A DNA stretch of 60,739 nucleotides from Candidatus Eisenbacteria bacterium. Lineage in GTDB: Bacteria > Desulfobacterota > Binatia > DP-6. The stretch lies in the NCBI GenBank assembly GCA_035577985.1, contig DATJZY010000007.1, forward strand, positions 1 through 60,739, given 5' to 3'. The stretch's first letter is position 1. Every line of letters starts with the position of its first letter. The notes under the pieces are model-generated. The model did no database searches. It was given only the letters and a program-made list of their open reading frames with translations, and had not been told where the DNA came from. The position numbers and the translations under genes were made by a program. This document shows positions 1 to 7,710 of this stretch, piece by piece.

Positions 1-117
1 CTGCTCCTTCACCAGCACCTGCCCGCTGGACACGGTGCAGGTCGCCGCGCGCGCGTCGGCGCCCAGCGAGACGGCACCCCCGAGCGCGACGGCGAGCACG
101 ATTTTCGATCGACCCAT
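1..117 (-). CDS. Exported protein of unknown function, N-terminal part only
   Basis: Thirty-nine codons run off the left edge of the window, so only the N-terminus is visible. The protein opens with MGRSKIVLAVALGGAV, a textbook signal peptide with a basic n-region, a hydrophobic core and a likely cleavage site near ADARAA; the mature part begins ATCTVSSGQ. A GGGGGG-type ribosome site lies about 7 bases before the ATG. It starts 14 bases after the end of the large propeller/cytochrome gene on the same strand, so the two are probably co-transcribed under the TetR gene. The function cannot be judged from this fragment. Confidence 0.7.
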   Translation of the reverse strand, partial: MGRSKIVLAVALGGAVSLGADARAATCTVSSGQVLVKEQ

Positions 118-131
118 GACGATCCCCCCTC

Positions 132-3100
132 TCAGCGCTTCTTCTTCCGCGGCAGCGTGTAGCTCCCCTTGCGCAGGACCAGGTTGCGGTTGCGAACGAA
201 CTGCGCGTCGCCGACGACGACCGCCACGGTGACGTCCGGGTTGCCGGTGTCGAGCGCGGCGAGGTCGACCTTCTTGCCGACGAGCGCGAAGCGATACGCG
301 CCGTCGCCCTGCTTGCGGAGCGTGAGCGAGACGGTGCCGCTCTCGGTCGACTTCCCGCTGATCCGGCTCCCGCGCTCGGTCATGGCGATCGCCCGTTCGA
401 GGATCTGCATCGTGCCGCCCCCGGGCGTCGCGACCTGCAGCGTCACGCCCGCCGACGGATCGACGGCCACCGGCGCCGCGCCGATCGTCCCCGTCATCTT
501 GAAGGATCCACGCTTGAAGCTGACGGTGGCCTTCGTGATCGTCATCGTGCCCGCCTGCACGACGGCGGCGCGCGTTCCGAGGACGGTCGATTTCGTGAGG
601 GTGTTCTCGAAGGCGACGAGGTCGTTCAGCTGGCGCGGCGTCAGCACGTCAGTCTTGCCGTGGCGACCGGTTCCACCGCCGTGCAGGTTCCGCCCGCTGC
701 CGAGGCGCGTGCAGTCGTCGAGCGTCGAATCGCAGGGCCGCGACACGTCGAGCAGGGTCGGCGCGCTCCCGTCGTGCAGGTAGGGCGCGGTGTTCCAGAC
801 GTCGACCAGGACCGGCGTGATGTAGTCACCCAGCGAGCCGCGCGTCCCCGGGATGGGGATGCTCGCGTTCTGGAACACCGACTGCGCGCTCGCGACCCCG
901 AGCGGGTCGGTCTGGTCGAAGATGTTCGCGGTGCCGACGTCGTGGCGCACGAACGGGTTGTTCGCGTCGCCGCGCGCGGGCTGGCCGGGGTCGAAGTCGG
1001 TGCTCGGGCGCTTGTCGGTGAAGAACTGCGCGCCGGGTCCGGGGCCGCCGTTGTGGCAGTCGCCGCACTGGGTGATGGGATCGTTGAAGATGGCGCGCCC
1101 CCGATCGGCGGCGGCGTCGCGCGGATTCGGGTTGCCCGGGAACTCCGTCAGCGAATAGACGAAGTCCGCGAGGTGCGTCAGACGCACGCCGACGTTGTGT
1201 CCCGCGACGCCAGGCAGGTTCCGGTTCGGCGGGCCCAGATCGGGCTCGACGTCGTTCTGACCCTGGGTGTTCGTCCGCGGCTGCTCCATCGTCATCTCGG
1301 GCGTGCGCTGCACGAGCGCCCCCGGACAGGTGGAGAGATCCTCGACCCCGTCGCAATCCGCCGCGCCCTGGAGCTCGCGGAACGTGAACTCGAAGTCCTC
1401 GACCTCGTCGCGATCGCCGTTCCAGTGCACCGTCAGCATCGGATTGAACCAGCGGTCGCGTTCGGACGCCGGGACGTTCGGCGGAACGCTCGCGGGATTG
1501 GCCTTGCAGAAGTACCCGTCACCGCAGAGGGCATCGAACGTGCACGCCTCGCCGGCGTGCGGGCCCGCGTTGCACGTGCCGGGGCTGAAGCCGGCGCGGC
1601 CACGGAGGTCCATGGTGTTCCGCAGCGAGGCGCCGAACTGCGAGAAGTCCCACGTGCGGCCGTCCTGGCCGCCGAAGTCGGCGTGGCAGGTCGTGCACGA
1701 GACGTACGACGCGTCGTGCGCGGCGCTCACGACCTCGCCCGGCACGCTGTGGGCGACCGAGCACAGCCGCAGCGCCTTGTCGCCGCACTCCTCGTTCTTG
1801 AGGCACTCCTGCGCCGGGTTGTTGGCGCAGGTGATGCGCGCCTTGTTGAAGAGTGGCGCAGGGTGATCGAGCCCGGTCTCGTTCGGCACGCTCGCGTCGC
1901 GCGCGGCCGTCGTGAAGAGGATCTTGCCGTCGAGGAGCGCGGGCGGCAGCGGATCGCCCTTGATGCCGTTGCAGGCGCCCCCCGGACAATCCGTGTCGCT
2001 CTTGCAGGCCACGCCGTCGCTCGCGCCGCCGACGCAGCGGCCCGTGATGGTCGAGACCGGCCGCCCGAGAATCAGCGGCACGCAGTTCGACGACAGGATG
2101 CAGGGCCCCAGCTCGCCGCAGTCGGCGTTGCTGGCGCACGGATTGCCGCCGGGATGGTTGCAGAAACCGTTCGTCACCGGGCAGTCGTTGTCGCTCTCGC
2201 AGGTCTCCGTGCCGTTCGCCGTGCAGCGCAGGTTCGCGGGCTTGCCGCCGGGGTCGAGCGGCTGCGCCGTGGCGACCGGGACGATGTTGCGGGAGAGGTA
2301 GTTGTAGACGTACGCCCGCTGGCCGTCGGGCGAGAGCCGCACGCCCAGCGGCACGGTGCCGATGCCGTCCGGCACCGGCCGCATCATGGAGACGCCGGTG
2401 TTGTAGTAGGCGACGGCGTCGAAATCGACGCCCGTGTCGACCGCCTGGAAGGACTGATCGGCGGGATTGTAGCCGTCGATGGTGACGATCTGTGCCTGCG
2501 GCGCCATGCGATAGGGGCGCTCGCCGACGACGGGCGCAAGTGCGTTCTGCACGCACGGCTCGATCGGATCGGCGCCGCCCGGGCCGTTCGCCCCCGGCGC
2601 CGCAAAGAGGGTCGTGACGTCGCTGCCCTGACCCTTGCGCGTGTTGAAGATGTGATAGCTGTTGAAGGTCTGGTCGACGACGTACGCCGTGGTGCCGTCG
2701 GCCGAGAACTCGATGTCGGTCGCGAGCGCGGCCTCGTCGATGTCGACCTTGCCGATCCGCGACCCGTCGGCCGCGTTCAGCTTCGCGATGCCGAAGCGGA
2801 TCACGTCGTGGAACGCCGGCTTGTACTTGTTGCGGGTCACGCCACCGTCCGGGAACGGGTCGAACGTGAGGAGCGGGAAGAGCGCCGTGCCCCGTTTCAA
2901 CACGCGGTGGCGCTTCTTGCCCTTCCCGACCATGTCCGAGAAGGCGTCGCTCTCACGCTTGAAGAGGCCCTTGCTGACGTTGTTCTGCTGCGCGCCGCCG
3001 ACCCAGAGCTGGCCCGCCACCTCGGCGGGGGCACCGTCGGGGATGAGCGCGATCGCCGAGAGCTGGTTCAGCACGCCCTGACCCGAGTTCTGCGTCTCGC

Positions 3101-3713
3101 AGGTCGTGAGGTCGGCGGCGATGTCGAAGACGGACGACACGGATTTGTTCGCGACGTCGACGACCGAGACGTGGCCGTCGGTGCCGGGCTCCTCGGTGAG
3201 GAAGTGCGTCACGTACGCCTTCGATCCGTCGCTCGATACGGCGATCGCACGCGCGTTCGGCCACGCGAGCTTCACACGCGCTTCGACCGCGAGCGAGGTG
3301 GAGAGGATCAGCAGCTCGCTCGACCCCTGGCACGACACGAGGAGGTGGTCGCCAGCGGGCGTGGGCGCGATCCCGTAGGGATTGCAGCCGGCGCCGAGCG
3401 AAGGATCGGAGGTCGTGCAGCCCGACAGGTCGGCCTGGGTGCAGCGCGTGACCGTGTCGTCGCCCTGGTTGGCCGTGAACACGTACGTGCCGGCGACCGC
3501 CACCGTGCGCGGATACTTCCCGACCGGCGATTCGTGCGTCAGCACCCCGGTGATGCCGGAGAAGTCGAGGCGTGCGACCGTCGCCGAGTCCGGATTGACG
3601 GCGAACACGATGCCGTCGGGCGCGACGGCGAGCGGGCTCGAGCGGGTTGGACCGGCGTAGGCAGGCAGCGCGAGCGATGCGAGCACCAGCGTGATCCCGA
3701 CGGCGCGTCTCAC
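132..3713 (-). CDS. Large exported beta-propeller protein with Cys-rich modules and two c-type haem motifs
   Basis: The protein has 1193 residues. The GTG start at 3713 is chosen because AAGGAG lies just upstream and a clean signal peptide (VGITLVLASLALPAYA) follows. Residues to about 480 read as YncE/YVTN-like propeller blades (SSDGSKAYVTHF, SADGTTAYVVD, SPDGQRAYVYN). About residues 490-600 are Cys-rich repeats of the type C-x4-D-x-D-C-P. Two CXXCH haem sites follow: CTTCH near 672 and CGDCH near 882, as in MauG/di-haem peroxidase-like proteins. The last 150 residues are a beta-rich domain ending in a basic tail (PRKKKR). The start overlaps the tetR stop as GTGA. The likely role is periplasmic or surface redox chemistry or substrate oxidation; the substrate is unknown. 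Confidence 0.8.
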   Translation of the reverse strand: MRRAVGITLVLASLALPAYAGPTRSSPLAVAPDGIVFAVNPDSATVARLDFSGITGVLTHESPVGKYPRTVAVAGTYVFTANQGDDTVTRCTQADLSGCTTSDPSLGAGCNPYGIAPTPAGDHLLVSCQGSSELLILSTSLAVEARVKLAWPNARAIAVSSDGSKAYVTHFLTEEPGTDGHVSVVDVANKSVSSVFDIAADLTTCETQNSGQGVLNQLSAIALIPDGAPAEVAGQLWVGGAQQNNVSKGLFKRESDAFSDMVGKGKKRHRVLKRGTALFPLLTFDPFPDGGVTRNKYKPAFHDVIRFGIAKLNAADGSRIGKVDIDEAALATDIEFSADGTTAYVVDQTFNSYHIFNTRKGQGSDVTTLFAAPGANGPGGADPIEPCVQNALAPVVGERPYRMAPQAQIVTIDGYNPADQSFQAVDTGVDFDAVAYYNTGVSMMRPVPDGIGTVPLGVRLSPDGQRAYVYNYLSRNIVPVATAQPLDPGGKPANLRCTANGTETCESDNDCPVTNGFCNHPGGNPCASNADCGELGPCILSSNCVPLILGRPVSTITGRCVGGASDGVACKSDTDCPGGACNGIKGDPLPPALLDGKILFTTAARDASVPNETGLDHPAPLFNKARITCANNPAQECLKNEECGDKALRLCSVAHSVPGEVVSAAHDASYVSCTTCHADFGGQDGRTWDFSQFGASLRNTMDLRGRAGFSPGTCNAGPHAGEACTFDALCGDGYFCKANPASVPPNVPASERDRWFNPMLTVHWNGDRDEVEDFEFTFRELQGAADCDGVEDLSTCPGALVQRTPEMTMEQPRTNTQGQNDVEPDLGPPNRNLPGVAGHNVGVRLTHLADFVYSLTEFPGNPNPRDAAADRGRAIFNDPITQCGDCHNGGPGPGAQFFTDKRPSTDFDPGQPARGDANNPFVRHDVGTANIFDQTDPLGVASAQSVFQNASIPIPGTRGSLGDYITPVLVDVWNTAPYLHDGSAPTLLDVSRPCDSTLDDCTRLGSGRNLHGGGTGRHGKTDVLTPRQLNDLVAFENTLTKSTVLGTRAAVVQAGTMTITKATVSFKRGSFKMTGTIGAAPVAVDPSAGVTLQVATPGGGTMQILERAIAMTERGSRISGKSTESGTVSLTLRKQGDGAYRFALVGKKVDLAALDTGNPDVTVAVVVGDAQFVRNRNLVLRKGSYTLPRKKKR

Positions 3714-4369
3714 GATGACGTCTCCTTCGGACCCGCCGGCCCGGCGAGCCCGTGCAACAGACAATCGCGCGCCGCGGCGGCGCGCTCCCCGACCGTGGTG
3801 GCATCCAGGGGATCGCGGTTCCAGATGATGCGGAGCATGGGCGCGATGAGGAAGTAGAAGAGCGTGACTCCGCCGACGTTCACCATGAGATGCACGGGAT
3901 CGCTCTTGCGGAAGACGCCGGAGGCCATGTTGCCGGCCACGCCCTCCCCGGCCCGCTGGTAGAGCGGGACGATGTACGTCCGGGTGAGCTCGTCCAGGTG
4001 CGGCCCCCCGTCGATGATCTCGCGCAACCACACCTTCATCCCGGGCAGGTTCCGGGCCGTGAAACGCGTGATGCCCTCGATCGCGTCGCCGAGCCCGATC
4101 GGGCCGGGCTGCTCGCGCGTCTGCTCGTAGATCGCGACGAGGCCGGTGATGACCCGCTCGAGCACCGCGCGATACACGGCGTCCTTGGTCGGGAAGTAGT
4201 AGAAGAGCATCCGCTTCCCGATCCCCGCCCGCTCCGCGATCTCGCGCGTCGTCGCGCCGGCGTAGCCGCGCTGCCCGAAGACCGCCTCGGCCGCGTCGAG
4301 GATGCGCGCCCGGACGTCGTCGGCCTGGGGGAGCTCGCGTGTCACGCGTCGGGTCGCCAGCGTCGCCAT
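3710..4369 (-). CDS. TetR/AcrR-family transcriptional regulator
   Basis: A 219-residue one-component repressor. Residues about 20-65 form the TetR DNA-binding domain: ILDAAEAVFGQRGYAGATT, then REIAERAGIGKRMLFYYFP, the canonical helix-turn-helix. The C-terminal ligand and dimerisation domain is less conserved, so the inducer is unknown. The ATG abuts a palindrome and a promoter, which suggests autoregulation. Its TGA overlaps the GTG of the propeller/cytochrome gene, so it probably controls that gene through a shared transcript. Confidence 0.93.
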   Translation of the reverse strand: MATLATRRVTRELPQADDVRARILDAAEAVFGQRGYAGATTREIAERAGIGKRMLFYYFPTKDAVYRAVLERVITGLVAIYEQTREQPGPIGLGDAIEGITRFTARNLPGMKVWLREIIDGGPHLDELTRTYIVPLYQRAGEGVAGNMASGVFRKSDPVHLMVNVGGVTLFYFLIAPMLRIIWNRDPLDATTVGERAAAARDCLLHGLAGPAGPKETSS

Positions 4370-4384
4370 GTACCGCCCGGTACA
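4369..4384. promoter_or_regulatory. Candidate TetR operator (palindrome)
   Basis: TGTACC-GCCC-GGTACA is a perfect 6-bp inverted repeat. It begins at the first base of the tetR start codon and covers the predicted transcription start. Such a position would let the repressor block its own transcription. Assignment to this TetR is inference from location. Confidence 0.55.
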
Positions 4385-4390
4385 AGGGGT

Positions 4391-4418
4391 CCTATCGCCG
4401 GCCCCTCGCGGCTGTCAA
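4391..4418 (-). promoter_or_regulatory. Sigma70-like promoter for tetR
   Basis: Read on the minus strand, TTGACA (4418-4413) is followed after 16 bases by GATAGG (4396-4391). Transcription would start near 4384, inside the palindrome and about 15 bases before the ATG. Confidence 0.5.
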
Positions 4419-4453
4419 GGCGAAGTTCGGCGCCGGAAATGGCGGATTTCACG

Positions 4454-4482
4454 TTGACCATCCGAAGGGCGGCGGGTACATC
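4454..4482 (+). promoter_or_regulatory. Sigma70-like promoter for the Cys-rich exported protein
   Basis: TTGACC, a 17-base spacer and TACATC are followed by an AGGGAGGGA ribosome site and the ATG at 4507. It is divergent from the tetR promoter. Confidence 0.45.
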
Positions 4483-4506
4483 GCGATAGAGAGGGAGGGA
4501 ACGTAC

Positions 4507-4953
4507 ATGGCAAGGCTCATCGTGCTCGCGCTCGTGACCATCGGCCTCACGTTCGGCGTCGCCGCGGCCCAGTCGTCGACGGCCGAGTGTCGCCTGCAGG
4601 CCAAGAACGACTACAAGACCTGCAAGACCGATTGCCGGGAGGGGTTCCAGGCCGACAAAGACGGCTGCCGCAACTGCGACCACACCTTCGCCGAGGGGTG
4701 CCGGGCGTCGCGCGCCGTTTGTGTCGCGCCGTTCGAGGACCAGCTCGAGGCGTGCCTCGGCGTTTGCCGAACCGATCTCGACGCCGCCAAGGCGCTCTGC
4801 GCTCCCGGCGACGACGCGTGCATCGACGCCGCGCAGGTAGCCGCCTTCGTCTGCCGCGACACCTGTCGCGAGGACCAGACCGTGCGTGACGGCATCGCCA
4901 ATTGCCGGACGATCTTCCGCGGCTGCATGAAGCAGTGCCCGCCGGCGAGCTGA
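4507..4953 (+). CDS. Small exported protein with repeated C-x10-C-x3-C motif
   Basis: A 148-residue protein with a signal peptide (MARLIVLALVTIGLTFGVAA) and a mature part of about 125 residues holding 16 cysteines. Three copies of the spacing C-x10-C-x3-C are exact: ECRLQAKNDYKTCKTDC, then a copy centred on CLGVC, then one centred on CRDTC. A shorter C-x6-C-x3-C copy follows at the end. The even cysteine number and export suggest a disulfide-stapled helical protein. The start is set by the strong AGGGAGGGA ribosome site; an in-frame extension upstream reads as non-coding. No known family is recognised. Confidence 0.8.
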   Translation: MARLIVLALVTIGLTFGVAAAQSSTAECRLQAKNDYKTCKTDCREGFQADKDGCRNCDHTFAEGCRASRAVCVAPFEDQLEACLGVCRTDLDAAKALCAPGDDACIDAAQVAAFVCRDTCREDQTVRDGIANCRTIFRGCMKQCPPAS

Positions 4954-4960
4954 TCAGGTC

Positions 4961-5200
4961 ATGAGCCACGACCCGGACGTCGCGCGGGCGATCCTCGACC
5001 TGCGCGGCGTCCGGTGTCCGCTCGCCTGGGCGAAGGCCAAGGTCTGGCTTGAGACGCTCGCGCGCGGCTCCGGCGTCGATCTCCTGGTCGACGATCCGCG
5101 CTCGGTTCGGGATCTGCCCCGCGCCGCCGAGGCGAACGGGCATCACGTGGTCGGGGTCGCCGAAGAGCGGCCCCTGTGGCGCATCACCCTCGAGGTCTGA
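4961..5200 (+). CDS. TusA-like sulfurtransferase family protein
   Basis: At 79 residues it matches the length of TusA/SirA/YeeD proteins. These pass persulfide sulfur via one cysteine to tRNA modification, molybdenum cofactor or sulfur metabolism. LDLRGVRCPLAWAKAKVWL is the signature region: the catalytic Cys is followed by PLAWAK rather than the usual P-x-P, a mild deviation. The end (PLWRITLEV) fits the last beta strand of the fold. It lies 7 bases after the Cys-rich gene and may be co-transcribed with it. Confidence 0.75.
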   Translation: MSHDPDVARAILDLRGVRCPLAWAKAKVWLETLARGSGVDLLVDDPRSVRDLPRAAEANGHHVVGVAEERPLWRITLEV

Positions 5201-5246
5201 GCCGGCGGTTTGACATCGCCCCGGCCCGTACGCTTTCCTGATCCTC

Positions 5247-6119
5247 ATGCCGGCGCGCTCGGTGGGGTCGGGGACGGTCAGCTTCGGCCTGGTCTCGATC
5301 CCCGTCCGCTTCTACGTGGCGACGCACTCGGAGTCGCCCTCCTTCAACATGCTCCATCAGGCCTGCGGCTCGCGCATCAAGCAGCAGGTGTACTGCCCGC
5401 GCGACGAGCGCGTGGTCGAGCGCAGCGAGCTCATCCGGGGCTACGAGGTGGCGAAGGACCAGTACGTCACCTTCACCGACGAGGAGCTGCGCGCGCTCGA
5501 GGCGGCGGCGAGCCCGAGCATCGACATCGAGGAGTTCGTGCCGCTCGAGGCGGTCGACCCGATCTATTTCGAGACCTCGCACTACCTCGGCCCCGACAAG
5601 GGCGGCGACAAGGCCTATCACCTGCTCGCCGACGCCATGCGCGAGACCGGCGTGGTCGCGGTCGCGCAGCACGTGAGCCGCGGCAAGGAGCGCCTCGTGC
5701 TGATCCGTCCGATCGCGGAAGGCCTGGCGATCCACACGCTGTACTACGCGGACGAGGTCCGGCCCTTCGGCGAGATCGGCCTCGGCGAGCCGGGCCAGCG
5801 CCGAGCGGGCGAGATGGACCTGGCGAAGCAGCTGGTGGGACAGCTCACGTCGAAGGGCTTCCGGCCCGAGCAGTATCACGATCACTATCGCGATCGGCTG
5901 CGCGAGATCGTCGAGAAGAAGGTCGCCGGCGAGGAGATGACCATCGCCGAGCCGGCCACGCCCCGCGCGCAGGTGATCGACCTCATGGACGCCTTGAAGC
6001 AGAGCCTCGCGCGCGAACGGAAGCCGGGAGCGATGAAGCCGGCCGCCGTGGTAGCCGTCGCCTCCAAGCGTCGTGCGACGGGCGGATCGGGGCGCGCTGC
6101 TTCGAAGAAGAAGCAGTGA
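5247..6119 (+). CDS. ku: Ku, DNA-end-binding protein for non-homologous end joining
   Basis: A 290-residue bacterial Ku. It opens with ARSVGSGTVSFGLVSIPVRF, the family hallmark, followed by the ring-forming core with the typical strings HQACGSRIKQQVYCPRD and AYHLLADAMRET. It ends in a basic Lys/Arg tail (SGRAASKKKQ) of the sort that binds DNA or recruits ligase. Ku homodimers encircle double-strand ends and recruit LigD. No ligD is in this window, so the ligase must lie elsewhere or be another enzyme. Its stop overlaps the next gene as GTGA. Confidence 0.97.
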   Translation: MPARSVGSGTVSFGLVSIPVRFYVATHSESPSFNMLHQACGSRIKQQVYCPRDERVVERSELIRGYEVAKDQYVTFTDEELRALEAAASPSIDIEEFVPLEAVDPIYFETSHYLGPDKGGDKAYHLLADAMRETGVVAVAQHVSRGKERLVLIRPIAEGLAIHTLYYADEVRPFGEIGLGEPGQRRAGEMDLAKQLVGQLTSKGFRPEQYHDHYRDRLREIVEKKVAGEEMTIAEPATPRAQVIDLMDALKQSLARERKPGAMKPAAVVAVASKRRATGGSGRAASKKKQ

Positions 6120-6976
6120 CGACGCCCGAACGCCGGATCGACACGCCCGCCGCATTCGACACCAAGCAGGCTGCGCGCATCGTCGGATTGCCGGCCGGGC
6201 GGCTCCGCCAGTGCGTCCGCGCCGGCCTCGTCGCGCCGCAACGCGACGGCCATGGGCACCTGCGTTTCGACTTCGTCGACCTGGTCCTGCTGCGCACGAC
6301 GCGCGGTCTGCTCGCGAGCCGCGTGCCGCTCCGGAAGATCGGCCGCGTGCTCACGTCCCTGCGCCGACAGATCGGCGATCTGCCGCTCACGCGGCTCTCG
6401 GTCTACGCCGACGGCAAGCGCGTCGTCGCCTGGGACGGCGCCACGCGCTGGCAACCCGAGTCCGGCCAGTTCTTGTTCAACTTCGACACCGAGAGCGTGC
6501 TCCGGCGTGCCACGACGGTTGCGAATCTCCCGCCGCCGAAGCGCACGAAGCTGCCGCGCCTCACCGCCGAGCAGTGGAGCGACCTCGCGATGGAGATCGA
6601 AGACAGCTCCCCGCTCGAAGCGCGCGCCGCCTACCACCACGCCCTCGACCTCGACCCGGGCAACATCGTCGCGCGCATCAACCTCGGCCGCCTGCTGCAC
6701 ACCGAGAGCAACCTGGTCGGGGCCGAGGCGCACTTCCGCGAGGCCGTTCGCTACGATCCCACCTGCGCGCTCGCGTGGTACAATCTCGGCGTCGTGCTCG
6801 AGGATCTCTCGCGTCCCGTCGAAGCGCTGCCCTGCTACGAGCACGCGGTCCACGCCGACGACGAGCTCGCCGACGCGCACTGGAACCTCAGCCTGCTGTA
6901 CGAGAAGACGGGCCGGCATCGCGACGCCCTTCGCCACCTGGCGCAGTATCGAAGGCTCACCGCGAAACGACGATAG
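6116..6976 (+). CDS. MerR-like helix-turn-helix protein with tetratricopeptide repeats
   Basis: A 286-residue protein; the GTG start at 6116 overlaps the ku stop. Residues about 10-75 resemble a MerR winged helix: the recognition part is QAARIVGLPAGRLRQCVRAG, then RFDFVDLVLLRTTRGL. Residues about 165-280 hold three TPR units, seen as AYHHALDLDPGN, AHFREAVRYDPT and CYEHAVHADDE. This pairing suggests a DNA-associated scaffold or regulator. The overlap with ku hints at a role connected to end joining, but that is inference; no enzyme domain is visible. Confidence 0.75.
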   Translation: MTTPERRIDTPAAFDTKQAARIVGLPAGRLRQCVRAGLVAPQRDGHGHLRFDFVDLVLLRTTRGLLASRVPLRKIGRVLTSLRRQIGDLPLTRLSVYADGKRVVAWDGATRWQPESGQFLFNFDTESVLRRATTVANLPPPKRTKLPRLTAEQWSDLAMEIEDSSPLEARAAYHHALDLDPGNIVARINLGRLLHTESNLVGAEAHFREAVRYDPTCALAWYNLGVVLEDLSRPVEALPCYEHAVHADDELADAHWNLSLLYEKTGRHRDALRHLAQYRRLTAKRR

Positions 6977-6984
6977 GCGCCCCG

Positions 6985-7710
6985 ATGGCGCGCAGCGCGA
7001 TCGCCAAGCTCCCCCGCATCGTCGTCGGCACGTCCGGCTTCAGCTATCCGTCGTGGCGCGGGACCTTCTACCCCGCCGATCTGGCCGCCGGCGACATGCT
7101 CCGCTTCTACACGGGCTCCTTCCAGACGGTCGAGATCAACCACTCCTTCTATCGCCTCCCGACCGCGACGCTGCTCGCGAGCTGGCGCCGTCAGACGCCG
7201 CCGGCCTTCCGCTTCGCCCTGAAGGCCCCGCAGCGCATCACGCACCAGCTCCGCTTGCGCGAGGCCGAGGAGATCACGACGCGCTTCGTGACGCTCGCGC
7301 AGACCCTCGGCGAGCAGTGCGGGCCGCTCCTCTTCCAGCTCCCGCCTCACCTGCGCGCCGACACCCCGCGGCTCGCCGATTTCCTCGCCGTCCTCCCGCC
7401 CCGCACCGAGGCCGCGTTCGAGTTCCGGCATCCGAGCTGGTTCGTCGACGAGATCTACGAGACGCTCGCGCAGCATCGCGCCGCCCTCTGCGTCGCCGAC
7501 GCCGATGGGCTCACGACGCCGCTCATCGCGACGGCACCGTTCGGCTACCTGCGCCTGCGGCGTGACGACTACACGGACGCGGCGCTCGCCGACTGGGCGC
7601 GGCGCATCCGCGAGATCACGCGCTGGAAGCGCGCCTACGTCTACCTGAAGCACGACGAGGCCGGCCGTGCGCCGGCGCTCGCTCAAGTGCTGCTGCGCGC
7701 GCTCGCGTAG
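6985..7710 (+). CDS. DUF72 (YecE-like) TIM-barrel protein
   Basis: A 241-residue member of the DUF72/YecE family, whose biochemical role is unsettled. Diagnostic stretches are VGTSGFSYPSWRGTFYP at the start, VEINHSFYRLP, FALKAPQRITH, LLFQLPP, EFRHPSWF and YVYLKHDEAG. It follows the TPR gene by 8 bases and appears to be in the ku transcript. Its last 28 bases overlap the convergent Fe-S gene. Confidence 0.93.
   Translation: MARSAIAKLPRIVVGTSGFSYPSWRGTFYPADLAAGDMLRFYTGSFQTVEINHSFYRLPTATLLASWRRQTPPAFRFALKAPQRITHQLRLREAEEITTRFVTLAQTLGEQCGPLLFQLPPHLRADTPRLADFLAVLPPRTEAAFEFRHPSWFVDEIYETLAQHRAALCVADADGLTTPLIATAPFGYLRLRRDDYTDAALADWARRIREITRWKRAYVYLKHDEAGRAPALAQVLLRALA

Noticed and set aside
660..3857. 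A 1065-codon plus-strand open frame opposite the propeller/cytochrome gene
   Set aside because: It is antisense to a gene with a signal peptide, clear domains and a ribosome site. Its product is Arg/Val/Glu/Ala-rich with no domain, as expected for a mirror frame in GC-rich DNA.
5210..5239. A promoter for ku at TTGACA 5210-5215
   Set aside because: The best -10 at 17-18 bases is CTTTCC/TTTCCT, too weak; a better TACGCT sits at only 13 bases, outside the normal spacer range.
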